DNA from: Deltaproteobacteria bacterium
Lineage (GTDB): Bacteria; Desulfobacterota_C; Deferrisomatia; Deferrisomatales; JACRMM01
Direction of reading: 5' to 3'
DNA: 17,119 bases
Assembly: GCA_016218905.1 (NCBI GenBank)
Contig: JACRCS010000520.1
Location: forward strand, 1 to 17,119
Made by a program: the position numbers and the translations under genes. Below, piece after piece: positions 1-7,119 of the stretch. Each line of letters opens with the position of its first letter. Position 1 is the first letter of the stretch. Below the pieces are notes generated by a model. It did not search any database. It saw nothing but the letters and a program-made list of their open reading frames with translations, and was not told the DNA's origin.

Positions 1-1
1 C

Positions 2-1315
2 CTCGCCGTGACCTCGTCGATCGGCGTCGCGATCCTCATCTTCACCAACCTGATCCTGCTCCCCATCTGCCTCTCCTACACGGGCGTGAACCCGAAGGCG
101 GCGCAACGGAGCTTGAGCCAGGAGAGGGCGGAGCGCTCCGGAGCGGAGAAGAACTGGTTCTGGCGCTTCCTCGACCTCTTCACCCGCAGAAAGTGGGCGA
201 CCGTCGCCATCGTCGTCTGCGCGGCCATGGCGGCGGGCGGCTGGGTCGTCAGGCAAAGCTTGAAGATCGGCGACCTCGACCCGGGCGCACCCGAGCTTCG
301 GCCGAATTCCCGTTACAACCGCGACAACGCCTACCTGAACGCCAACTACGGGGCGTCGAGCGACGTGCTCGCGGTGCTGGTGGAGACCCCCGACGGCGCC
401 TGCACGAAGCACGACACCCTGATGCGCCTCGACGCCCTGGAGTGGACGCTGCGCCAGGTGGACGGGGTCGAGTCGACGAACTCGCTCGCGCTCCTCAACC
501 GCCGGGTCTTCGGCGCCTACAGCGAAGGCAGCATGAAGTGGTACGACCTGCCCCGAAACCAGGACATGCTGAACACCATCACGTCCAACGGTCCCCGGGG
601 CCTCTACAACGACACGTGCAACCTCCTGACGCTCTACGCCTACCTCTCCGACCACAAGGCCGACACCCTCACCCGGGTGGTCGACACGGTCGAGGCCTTC
701 GCCGCCGAGAACAACACCAAGGACGCGAAGTTCGTCCTCGGCGCCGGCACGGCCGGGATCGACGCGGCCACGAACATCGTCGTGAAGCACGCGAGCCACG
801 AGATGCTCTTCTGGGTCTACGGAGCCGTCATCCTGCTCTGCTTCATCACGTTCCGCTCCTGGCGGGCGGTGGTCGTCGCCGTGGTCCCGCTGATGCTCAC
901 CTCGATCCTGTGCGAGGCGCTGATGGTCTGGCTCGGGATGGGGGTGAAGGTGGCGACGCTGCCCGTGATCGCGCTGGGCGTCGGGATCGGCGTCGACTAC
1001 GCCCTCTACATCCTGAGTGTCGTGCTCGGGCACCTGCGGGCGGGAAGGACGCTCTCCCAGGCCTACTACAACACGCTCTGCTTCACCGGGCGGGTCGTCG
1101 TCCTCACGGGACTGACCCTCGCCTTCGGTGTCGCGACGTGGGCCTTCTCGCCCATCAAGTTCCAGGCGGACGTGGGCATCCTGCTCGTCTTCATGTTCGT
1201 CTGGAACATGCTCGGAGCGCTCATTCTCCTGCCCGCGCTCGCGACGTTCCTCCTGCCGCAGAAGGCGGCCGCGGCGGTGACCGCGGAGGAGGCCACCGTC
1301 GTCACGGCCCGGTAG
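2..1315 (+). CDS. RND/MMPL-family exporter, C-terminal half (5' truncated by window edge)
   Basis: This is the C-terminal half of a large inner-membrane RND-superfamily exporter (COG1033/MMPL type), which usually moves lipophilic compounds using the proton gradient. The reading frame is open to the window edge, so the start lies outside; the GTG at 8 is internal. Counting from position 8, a hydrophobic segment at about 4-24 is the end of the first membrane bundle. A transmembrane helix at about 63-81 opens the second half, followed by a roughly 180-residue periplasmic loop (about 85-265) and five helices (about 267-418). The helix carrying GVGIGVDYALYIL, near residues 326-338, holds the RND signature Asp in the membrane. 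The gene ends 138 nt before the M24 gene on the same strand, so it may belong to the same transcription unit. The exported substrate cannot be read from the sequence. Related exporters often lie beside hydrocarbon, terpene or steroid catabolic genes, which fits this context. Confidence 0.9.
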   Translation, partial: LAVTSSIGVAILIFTNLILLPICLSYTGVNPKAAQRSLSQERAERSGAEKNWFWRFLDLFTRRKWATVAIVVCAAMAAGGWVVRQSLKIGDLDPGAPELRPNSRYNRDNAYLNANYGASSDVLAVLVETPDGACTKHDTLMRLDALEWTLRQVDGVESTNSLALLNRRVFGAYSEGSMKWYDLPRNQDMLNTITSNGPRGLYNDTCNLLTLYAYLSDHKADTLTRVVDTVEAFAAENNTKDAKFVLGAGTAGIDAATNIVVKHASHEMLFWVYGAVILLCFITFRSWRAVVVAVVPLMLTSILCEALMVWLGMGVKVATLPVIALGVGIGVDYALYILSVVLGHLRAGRTLSQAYYNTLCFTGRVVVLTGLTLAFGVATWAFSPIKFQADVGILLVFMFVWNMLGALILLPALATFLLPQKAAAAVTAEEATVVTAR

Positions 1316-1329
1316 GAAGCGCGGGGCTT

Positions 1330-1370
1330 GGGAGCTATGGGACCATGGGAGCTATGGGACCTATGGGACT
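1330..1370. repeat. TATGGGAC-type short tandem repeat
   Basis: The 15-mer GGGAGCTATGGGACC occurs at 1330-1344 and again at 1347-1361, a period of 17 bp. A partial third unit, TATGGGACT, follows at 1362-1370. It lies in the spacer between the exporter and M24 genes. It looks like a simple-sequence intergenic array rather than an operator, because it has no dyad symmetry. Confidence 0.85.
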
Positions 1371-1373
1371 GGA

Positions 1374-1391
1374 GGCGGGGCTCGCCCCGCC
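1374..1391. other. Perfect GC-rich inverted repeat
   Basis: GGCGGGGC (1374-1381) is followed after two bases by its reverse complement GCCCCGCC (1384-1391). It could fold into a short stem with a tight loop just after the exporter gene. No T-run follows, so it is at best a weak attenuator or an mRNA 3'-end stabiliser. Confidence 0.5.
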
Positions 1392-1443
1392 GGGAGGATA
1401 GAAGACAACCGGAGCCGCGAAAGCAGTTCCCCTAGACCTTCGT

Positions 1444-1447
1444 GGAG
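1444..1447 (+). promoter_or_regulatory. Ribosome binding site deciding the M24 start
   Basis: GGAG lies six bases before ATG 1454. The alternative GTG at 1442 overlaps this site and has no purine-rich stretch at the right distance upstream, so ATG 1454 is preferred. Confidence 0.6.
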
Positions 1448-1453
1448 TTACCG

Positions 1454-2698
1454 ATGGCCTTCGGAAAGTACGCCGTCGATTACGAGCAGAGAGTCGACTA
1501 CGACCGGCTCCGCCGGGAGAGGCTCGCCCGGGCCAAGGAGCAGATCAACCGGGACGGCCTGGGCGCCCTCGTGACCTGGGACGAGGCGAACATCCGCTAT
1601 CTCACCTCCTACTACGTCACCACCCCGCTTCGCGTGCTGGAAGCCCAGTTCGTCGTCTGCCCGCGAAACGGCGAGCCCCACCTGATCGGGGGCGGATCCC
1701 CGGCGGAGGTGGAGCGCCGGATGCCGTGGATGGCGGGCCGGATCCAGGCCCCCGCGGCGCTCCCCCGGCCCGCCGCCGCCACGCCCGACGATCCCGTGCT
1801 CCTGAAGGTGGTCGACCAGATCGCGGCCGTGCTCGTGGCCCACGGGGTCGAGAAGGAGCCGCTGGGCCTGGACGGGACGACCCTCTCCTACCTCTACGCC
1901 GAGGCGTTCAAGAAGCGCGGCCTCCGCGTCGTGCACGGCAAGCCCACCCTGGACGCCGCGCGCATGCTCAAGACCCGGGACGAGGTCGAGCTGATGCGGA
2001 TCACCTGCGCCAATTCGGAGAAGGCCTTCGCCGCCATCGCCGACGCGATCCGGCCCGGAGTCCGGGAGTGCGACCTGGTCGCCGTGGGGATCAAGGCGCT
2101 CTACGAGGAGGGGGACGACCACACGGAAGACCTCGTCTGCTGCTCCGGGTACAACACGAATCCCTACGGCTGGTCCTTTACGGACAAGCCCATCCGGCCG
2201 GGCGACCTCGTCTACATCGACGTCGACGGCGCCTCCTACCAGGGCTACAAGTCCTGCGTCTACCGCACCTTCTGCTGCGGGAGGGCGACCCAGGAGCAGA
2301 AGGACCTCTACGAGGAGTGCCGGTCGCTCCTCTACGACGGCATGAGCGCCATCCGGGACGGCGCGAACACCTACGACGTCCTCGAGAAGTGGCCGAAGTC
2401 GCCCCAGTATTGGGGGTACGAGAGCTGGCAGGACGTCGGCCCGTACGCCCTCGGCCACGGCCTGGGGCTCACGCTCCACGACCGGCCCTTCTTCAACCAG
2501 ATGCAGAAGGTCGCGGGGATGCCGCCCCAGGAGTTCCGGGAGGGGATGGTCCTCGCGGTGGAGATGTACGCGGGAAAGCGGGGCGGCAAGGACGGCGTCC
2601 GGCTGGAGGAGAACCTTCTCGTGACGAAGGACGGGTACGAGCGCCTTACCCTCTGGCCCGTCGAGGAGCTGATGGAGTGTTGGCTGCCGTACCGGTAG
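1454..2698 (+). CDS. M24 metallopeptidase-fold protein (Xaa-Pro peptidase/creatinase/DddP-like) with altered metal site
   Basis: This 414-residue protein has the two-domain architecture of the creatinase/aminopeptidase-P family: an N-terminal domain to about residue 170 and a pita-bread catalytic domain after it. Family motifs are visible: D256-V-D258-G, GYKSC-VYRTF (264-273), GHGLGLTLHDRP (334-345), the metal Glu in VLAVEMYAG (E370) and the Glu in RLEENLL (E385). The second metal-ligand Asp, which in classical members sits in a GYxSD-x-x-RTF motif, is Cys268 here. The family includes peptidases, metal-free creatinase and the DMSP lyase DddP, so a peptidase role should not be assumed. ATG 1454 is chosen over GTG 1442 because GGAG precedes it. 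The gene heads a run of catabolic genes, 63 nt before the acyl-CoA dehydrogenase gene, and could act as an amidase, hydrolase or lyase in that pathway. Confidence 0.9.
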   Translation: MAFGKYAVDYEQRVDYDRLRRERLARAKEQINRDGLGALVTWDEANIRYLTSYYVTTPLRVLEAQFVVCPRNGEPHLIGGGSPAEVERRMPWMAGRIQAPAALPRPAAATPDDPVLLKVVDQIAAVLVAHGVEKEPLGLDGTTLSYLYAEAFKKRGLRVVHGKPTLDAARMLKTRDEVELMRITCANSEKAFAAIADAIRPGVRECDLVAVGIKALYEEGDDHTEDLVCCSGYNTNPYGWSFTDKPIRPGDLVYIDVDGASYQGYKSCVYRTFCCGRATQEQKDLYEECRSLLYDGMSAIRDGANTYDVLEKWPKSPQYWGYESWQDVGPYALGHGLGLTLHDRPFFNQMQKVAGMPPQEFREGMVLAVEMYAGKRGGKDGVRLEENLLVTKDGYERLTLWPVEELMECWLPYR

Positions 2699-2750
2699 TC
2701 GGACCCCGTCCGACCTGTCCGACCTGTCTGACGAGGCGGACTCGTCTGAG
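2697..2750. repeat. GTCCGAC-type spacer repeat with small hairpins
   Basis: The spacer after the M24 gene repeats the words GTCGGAC, GTCCGAC, TCCGACCTG and GTCTGAC. GTCGGAC (2698-2704) pairs with GTCCGAC (2708-2714), and GACGAG (2730-2735) pairs with CTCGTC (2741-2746). The first repeat begins inside the stop codon. Similar arrays recur at 4966-5003 and 10341-10375. Confidence 0.7.
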
Positions 2751-2753
2751 GAG
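2748..2753 (+). promoter_or_regulatory. Ribosome binding site deciding the 3-hydroxyacyl-CoA dehydrogenase start
   Basis: GAGGAG sits eight bases before ATG 2762. The in-frame GTG at 2753 overlaps this site, so it is unlikely to be the start. Confidence 0.65.
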
Positions 2754-2761
2754 TGGAATCG

Positions 2762-3703
2762 ATGCCTTCGACTGAGATCCAACGCGCGGCGGTCGTCGGC
2801 TCCGGCCTCATGGGGAGCTCCATCGCCCAGGTGCTCGCGGCCGGAGGCGTGGAGGTCGACCTCGTGGACGTCGACGAGAAGGCGCTCGCCCGGGGCCGGC
2901 GGCTCATCGAGTCGGGCCTCGCGACGCTCGCGGAGGCCGGGAAGGTGCCGCCCGAGCGGATCGGGGAGATCCTCGGCCGGATCCACCCGGCGCGGGACCT
3001 GCGGCCGGCCGCCGAGGCTGCCGACTTCGCCATCGAGGCCGTCCCCGAGGTCCCCCGGATCAAGGAGCGGATCCTCACCGACTTGGGCGAAGTCTGCCGG
3101 CCGGGGGCGGTCATCGCGAGCAACACCTCGGCGCTGAACGTTTTCGAGCTGGGCGACGTCCCGCACCCCGAGCGCCTCGTCATCGCCCACTTCTTCGCGC
3201 CGGCCCACATCGTCCCCCTCGTCGAGGTGGTACCGGGGCCGGAGACCTCCGCGGATACGGTTTCCCGTACCGCGGCGTTCCTGAGAGGCCTGGGCAAGAG
3301 CCCCATCGTCATGAAGAAGTTCGGGCCCGGCTTCATCGTGAACCGGATCCAGAAGGCCATCGGCGAGGCGTGCCTGGAGCTGGTGGAGGAGGGGCTCGTG
3401 GAGCCGCCCGAGGTCGATCGGGCAGTCAAGCTGAGCCTCGGGGTCCGGCTGCCGGTGGTCGGCGTGATGCAGACCCTCGACTTCCAGGGCCTGGACATGC
3501 TCCTCGACACCATGAAGAACTACGGGAGGGTCTTCCGCTTCATCGAGGAGAAGGTGCGGGAGGGCCGCCTCGGGGCCAAGACCTCGTGCGGAATCTACGA
3601 ATACCAGGGCCGAAGCGAGGAGGAGATCCTGCGCAAGCGGGACCTGCTCTATTTGAAGATGCTCGACGTGCTGACCGCGCTGAACACGATCGAGCCTGTC
3701 TGA
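2762..3703 (+). CDS. 3-hydroxyacyl-CoA dehydrogenase (NAD-binding HADH/3-hydroxybutyryl-CoA dehydrogenase family)
   Basis: This 313-residue cytosolic enzyme should oxidise a 3-hydroxyacyl-CoA to the 3-oxoacyl-CoA with NAD+, the third step of beta-oxidation. The Rossmann motif GSGLMG is at residues 13-18, followed by an acidic strand end (VDLVDVD) that favours NAD over NADP. SNTSAL is the conserved substrate/cofactor loop. His143 in AHFFAPA and Glu155 in PLVEVV form the catalytic His-Glu pair at the expected spacing of 12. GPGFIVNRIQ with Asn194 begins the C-terminal helical domain, which runs to the end at normal family length. The usual FNPV after the His is FAPA, and the tail (GVRLPVVGVMQTLDF) is of the subtype seen in 3-hydroxyacyl/hydroxybutyryl/lambda-crystallin relatives, so the acyl chain may be unusual. 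It lies 43 nt before the DRE-TIM enzyme gene in the same operon. Confidence 0.93.
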   Translation: MPSTEIQRAAVVGSGLMGSSIAQVLAAGGVEVDLVDVDEKALARGRRLIESGLATLAEAGKVPPERIGEILGRIHPARDLRPAAEAADFAIEAVPEVPRIKERILTDLGEVCRPGAVIASNTSALNVFELGDVPHPERLVIAHFFAPAHIVPLVEVVPGPETSADTVSRTAAFLRGLGKSPIVMKKFGPGFIVNRIQKAIGEACLELVEEGLVEPPEVDRAVKLSLGVRLPVVGVMQTLDFQGLDMLLDTMKNYGRVFRFIEEKVREGRLGAKTSCGIYEYQGRSEEEILRKRDLLYLKMLDVLTALNTIEPV

Positions 3704-3731
3704 ACGGGATGCCACCGTCGGCCTCCCAGTG

Positions 3732-3740
3732 GGAGGGGAG
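3732..3740 (+). promoter_or_regulatory. Ribosome binding site deciding the DRE-TIM enzyme start
   Basis: GGAGGGGAG ends six bases before ATG 3747. The upstream in-frame GTG at 3729 would place this site inside the coding region, so ATG 3747 is chosen. Confidence 0.65.
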
Positions 3741-3746
3741 TTCGAG

Positions 3747-4976
3747 ATGACGAAGCCGGGCTACTCCACCCTCACCCGGAAGTACTGGGTGACGGAGTAC
3801 AATCACCTGGACGCCGTGCGGGGGCAGTACGACCTGCCCGAGAAGGTCCGCATCCACGACGTCACGCTGCGGGAGGCGGAGCAGGCGCCCCATGTCGTCC
3901 TCCGCCGGGACGAGAAGCTCCGCCTCTACGAGGCCCTCGACGACCTGGGCGTCTACAGCGTGGAGATCTTCCCGATCGTCTCCAACGAGGACCGGGAGAC
4001 CGCCCGCGACCTCGTCCGGATGCGGCGGAAGACGAAGATCTTCTTTCTCTGCCGCTGGGAGGAGAAGGAGGTCGACTTCGCCCTGGAGGCCGGGGCGGAC
4101 GGGGTCATCGTCGAGGGGCCCGGCGTCCCGTGGCTGGGGAAGCTCCTGCTGGATCTCTCGGCCGACGAGCTCGCGAGCAAGATGCTCCGGGCGGCGGCAC
4201 ACGCGAAGAAGAACGGGCTCTTCACGACCGTCATGCCGTGGGACACCTTGCGCGCGCCGCTGGACTTCCTGGAGAGTATCTACAAGCGCGCGGTCTACGA
4301 GGCCGGCGTGGACCACGTCACGGTGGCCGACACCTTCGGGTTCGGCCTCCCGGCGGCGACCTCGCACCTCGTGAAGAAGCTCAAGGAGTGGGTCCCGGGG
4401 ACTCCCATCGAGTGGCACGCCCACAACGACTTCGGGCTGGCGACCTCCGTCATGGTCTCGGCCGTGTGCGCCGGCGCGTCGGTCGTCCACACCTCCATGA
4501 ACTCGCTGGGGGAGCGGGCCGGGAACGCGGCCACGGAGGAGGTGGCGCTGTGTCTGGAGCTCCTCCTCGGTGTGGAGACGGGGGTGAGGCTCGACCGGAT
4601 CCACGCGACCTCGAAGCTCGTCGCGGAGCTCGTGAAGACCCCGGTCGCGCCCAACAAGCCCGTGGTGGGCTCGAACGAGTTCACCTTCGAGTCGGGCCAG
4701 GTGGCGTACCTCATCGAGAAGATGAACACCACCGAGCGCCCCTTCCAGGCGTACCTGCCCGAGGTGATCGGCCGGAAGGGCTACGAGATCGTGCTAGGGA
4801 AGATGAGCGGGTCCGGCGTCGTCGCGAGCCGGCTGGAGGCCCTCGGGATTCCGGCGACGAAGGCCCAGGTCTCCGAGATCCTGGAGAGGGTGAAGGGCGA
4901 GGCGCTCCTCCGGAAGTGGTCGATCTCCGACGAGGTCTTCGAGGGGATCGCGCGCAGCGTCGTCCGACCGGTCTGA
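3747..4976 (+). CDS. DRE-TIM metallolyase/synthase (HMG-CoA lyase / isopropylmalate-homocitrate synthase-like)
   Basis: This 409-residue protein belongs to the divalent-metal TIM-barrel superfamily that makes or breaks C-C bonds by Claisen or aldol chemistry. Asp38 and Arg42 in HDVTLREAEQ are the metal ligand and catalytic Arg that normally appear as D-x-TLRD-x-EQ. His224 and His226 with Asn227 in WHAHNDFG complete the metal site. LGERAGNAATEEV (254-266) is the synthase-type signature. Length matches a barrel plus a short C-terminal subdomain. The LeuA allosteric domain of true isopropylmalate synthases appears to be absent, which argues against a role in leucine synthesis. No other leucine or lysine genes are nearby. 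Its place between a 3-hydroxyacyl-CoA dehydrogenase and OYE-type reductases suggests a catabolic lyase or acyl-CoA condensation step. Which direction it runs, and on what substrate, is not visible. Confidence 0.9.
   Translation: MTKPGYSTLTRKYWVTEYNHLDAVRGQYDLPEKVRIHDVTLREAEQAPHVVLRRDEKLRLYEALDDLGVYSVEIFPIVSNEDRETARDLVRMRRKTKIFFLCRWEEKEVDFALEAGADGVIVEGPGVPWLGKLLLDLSADELASKMLRAAAHAKKNGLFTTVMPWDTLRAPLDFLESIYKRAVYEAGVDHVTVADTFGFGLPAATSHLVKKLKEWVPGTPIEWHAHNDFGLATSVMVSAVCAGASVVHTSMNSLGERAGNAATEEVALCLELLLGVETGVRLDRIHATSKLVAELVKTPVAPNKPVVGSNEFTFESGQVAYLIEKMNTTERPFQAYLPEVIGRKGYEIVLGKMSGSGVVASRLEALGIPATKAQVSEILERVKGEALLRKWSISDEVFEGIARSVVRPV
4966..4973. promoter_or_regulatory. GACCGGTC palindrome upstream of the first OYE gene
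   Basis: The perfect 8-bp palindrome GACCGGTC spans the last sense codons of the DRE-TIM gene and touches its stop, 36 bp before the OYE start. The same core forms the centre of the promoter-overlapping palindrome at 12457-12474. It may be a half-strength regulator site, or simply part of the GTCCGAC-type spacer array. Confidence 0.35.
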
Positions 4977-5003
4977 CGGTCCGACGAGTCCGACAGGTCG
5001 GAG
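4974..5003. repeat. GTCCGAC-type spacer repeat
   Basis: GTCCGAC and AGTCCGACAGGTCGGAG words fill the 33-nt spacer. TCCGAC (4989-4994) and GTCGGA (4997-5002) form a perfect inverted repeat that runs into the ribosome binding site GGAGG at 5000-5004. Confidence 0.65.
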
Positions 5004-5009
5004 GTCTTC

Positions 5010-7091
5010 GTGAAGACTCGCTTCGAAAAGCTCCTCGAGCCCGGGCGGATCGGCGAGGTCCCCACCCGCAACCGCATCTTGAAGACCGGGTCTCACCTGG
5101 GCTTCGAGGAGTTCGCCGACGGGTACGTGCTGGAGAAGTCCTTCGGCTTCTACGAGGCCGTCGCGCGGGGAGGGGTGGGGCTGATCGTCGTCGGGGCAGC
5201 CGACATCGACTATCCGCTGGGCACCGTGCCCAACGTGGGCTGGCGGATCGACGACGACCGGTACATCGACGGGTTCGCGAAGCTCACGAAAACGATCAAC
5301 CGCCACGGCTGCCGGGCCTTCATCCAGATGTTCCACATGGGGCCCATGCACCCGACGGCGGTGTCGGGGCTCCAACCCGTCGCCGCCTCGACCCTCTCCA
5401 AGGGCGAGTGCCCCCGGCCCCAGTTCGAGCCGGCCCGGGCGCTCACCACCTCCGAGGTCGAGGACCTGGTGGAGAAGTTCGCCTCGGCCGCGGTCAGGGC
5501 GTGGAAGGCGGGCTTCGAGGGGATCGAGCTCAACTCGGCGTGCAACCACCTGCTCAACAGCTTCCTCTCCCGGGCCTGGAACCGCCGGGAGGATGGGTAC
5601 GGCGGACCCTTGGAGAACCGCGCCCGGATCGTTCGCGAGATCATCGAGGAGGTCAAGCGCCGCAACGGCAGGGGCTTTGCCGTGATCTCGCTCCTGAACG
5701 GCGCTGAGGTGGGGCTCCCCGACGGGATCACTCCGGCGGAGAGCGCGGCCTTCGCCCGCCTCTTCCGGGAGGCCGGCGCCGACGCCTTTCACGTCCGGGC
5801 CGAGTTCTACACGGCGCCGCGAGATCCGTCCCTCCGGGAGAGCACGCACTTCCCGGAGGTGGCGCTCTATCCGGAGCCCCCCTACCCCCTCGGAGAGCTC
5901 GTGGACGGCGGGGGCCACGGCGCCGGCGGGTGGCTTCCGCTGGCAGCCACCATCAAGCGCGCGGTGTCGGCGCCGGTGATCGCCGTCGGGCGGCTGGACC
6001 CGGTCCTGGGAGAGAGGGCGCTCCGGAGGGGTCAGGCGGACTTCGTCAGCTTCAACCGGCGCCTGATGGCCGACCCGGAGCTCCCGAGGAAGGTCGCGCA
6101 GGGCCGGCTCGACGAGATCGCCCCCTGCACCGCTTGTCTCACCTGCTTCGACCGCGTCGAGACCGGGCAAACCCCGCGCTGCCGGGTCAACGCGGCCCTG
6201 GGCCGCGAGTACGAGTACGCGCTCACCGCTGCCCCCCGAAAGAAGCGGGTGCTCGTCGTGGGCGGCGGGCCGGCCGGCATGGAGGCGGCCCGGGTCGCGG
6301 CGCAGCGCGGCCACGCGGTGACCCTGCTGGAGAGGGAGAAGCGGCTCGGGGGAGCGCTCCCGCTGGCCGCCGTCGTGAAGGGGTCGGAGCGCGAGGACCT
6401 CCTCGCCCTGGGCCGCTACCTCGCGGGCCAGCTCGAGAAGAACGGCGTGGAGGTGCGTCTCGGAGTGGAGGTCACGAAGGCGGTCGTGGAGGAGGCCCGT
6501 CCCGAGGCGGTGGTGGTCGCCGTGGGGGGCACCCACGCGGAGCTCGCCCTTCCCGGGGTGGACCGGCCCCACGTGGTCACCGGGCGCGACCTGCACCGGA
6601 AGCTGAAGGGGTTTCTGGGGTTCTTCCCGCCGGAGTGGATCGAGCGGGGGACGCGCTACTGGCTGCCCCTGGGAAAGAAGGTGGTGATCGTGGGGGGCGG
6701 TGTCCACGGCTGCCAGACGGCCGAGTTCCTGGTGAAGAGGGGCCGGGAGGTGACGGTCGTGGACGAGGGCCCGGAGATCGGGACCGGGCTGATCGGAACC
6801 CTGCTCAAACCCCTCCTCCTCCAGTGGCTCACGGAGCACGGAGTACGACTGCTGGCAGGGGTGGAGCTCCGGGGCGCGACCGAGCGGGGGCTCGTCGTCG
6901 CCTCCGCCGGGACGGAGGAGATCCTCCCGGCCGACACGGTGGTGATCGCCCTGCCCCTGGGGCCCAACGGGGAGCTCGCCTCGGTCCTGGAGGGCGTCGT
7001 CCCCGAGGTCCACGTGATCGGCGACGCGCGCGAGCCGAACCTGATCGTCGATGCGGTCGAGGACGGGGCGAAGGTGGGACGGCTGCTGTAA
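5010..7091 (+). CDS. OYE/2,4-dienoyl-CoA reductase-type FMN-[4Fe-4S]-FAD oxidoreductase 1 (BaiCD/BaiH-like architecture)
   Basis: This 693-residue enzyme has the three-part layout of 2,4-dienoyl-CoA reductase, trimethylamine dehydrogenase and BaiCD/BaiH: an N-terminal FMN TIM barrel (about 1-360), an Fe-S linker and a C-terminal FAD/NAD(P) module. Cys373, Cys376, Cys379 and Cys391 (C-x2-C-x2-C-x11-C) fit a [4Fe-4S] ligand set. GGGPAG (418-423) and GGGVHG (562-567) are the two dinucleotide-binding loops. Such enzymes use NAD(P)H to reduce an activated C=C bond or run in reverse. At the active-site strand, where FadH has GSEGYL with its catalytic Tyr, this protein has SACNHLL, with His180 in the Tyr position; the usual IH at the strand end is LN. 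The substrate is therefore likely to be unusual. GTG 5010 is used, with GGAGG five bases upstream. The MFS gene follows after 28 nt. Confidence 0.93.
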   Translation: MKTRFEKLLEPGRIGEVPTRNRILKTGSHLGFEEFADGYVLEKSFGFYEAVARGGVGLIVVGAADIDYPLGTVPNVGWRIDDDRYIDGFAKLTKTINRHGCRAFIQMFHMGPMHPTAVSGLQPVAASTLSKGECPRPQFEPARALTTSEVEDLVEKFASAAVRAWKAGFEGIELNSACNHLLNSFLSRAWNRREDGYGGPLENRARIVREIIEEVKRRNGRGFAVISLLNGAEVGLPDGITPAESAAFARLFREAGADAFHVRAEFYTAPRDPSLRESTHFPEVALYPEPPYPLGELVDGGGHGAGGWLPLAATIKRAVSAPVIAVGRLDPVLGERALRRGQADFVSFNRRLMADPELPRKVAQGRLDEIAPCTACLTCFDRVETGQTPRCRVNAALGREYEYALTAAPRKKRVLVVGGGPAGMEAARVAAQRGHAVTLLEREKRLGGALPLAAVVKGSEREDLLALGRYLAGQLEKNGVEVRLGVEVTKAVVEEARPEAVVVAVGGTHAELALPGVDRPHVVTGRDLHRKLKGFLGFFPPEWIERGTRYWLPLGKKVVIVGGGVHGCQTAEFLVKRGREVTVVDEGPEIGTGLIGTLLKPLLLQWLTEHGVRLLAGVELRGATERGLVVASAGTEEILPADTVVIALPLGPNGELASVLEGVVPEVHVIGDAREPNLIVDAVEDGAKVGRLL

Positions 7092-7119
7092 GTTCAGCAT
7101 CACGAATTCGGAGAGGCCC

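Noticed and set aside
1442..1453. GTG at 1442 as start of the M24 gene
   Set aside because: No ribosome binding site precedes it, and it overlaps the GGAG that serves ATG 1454.
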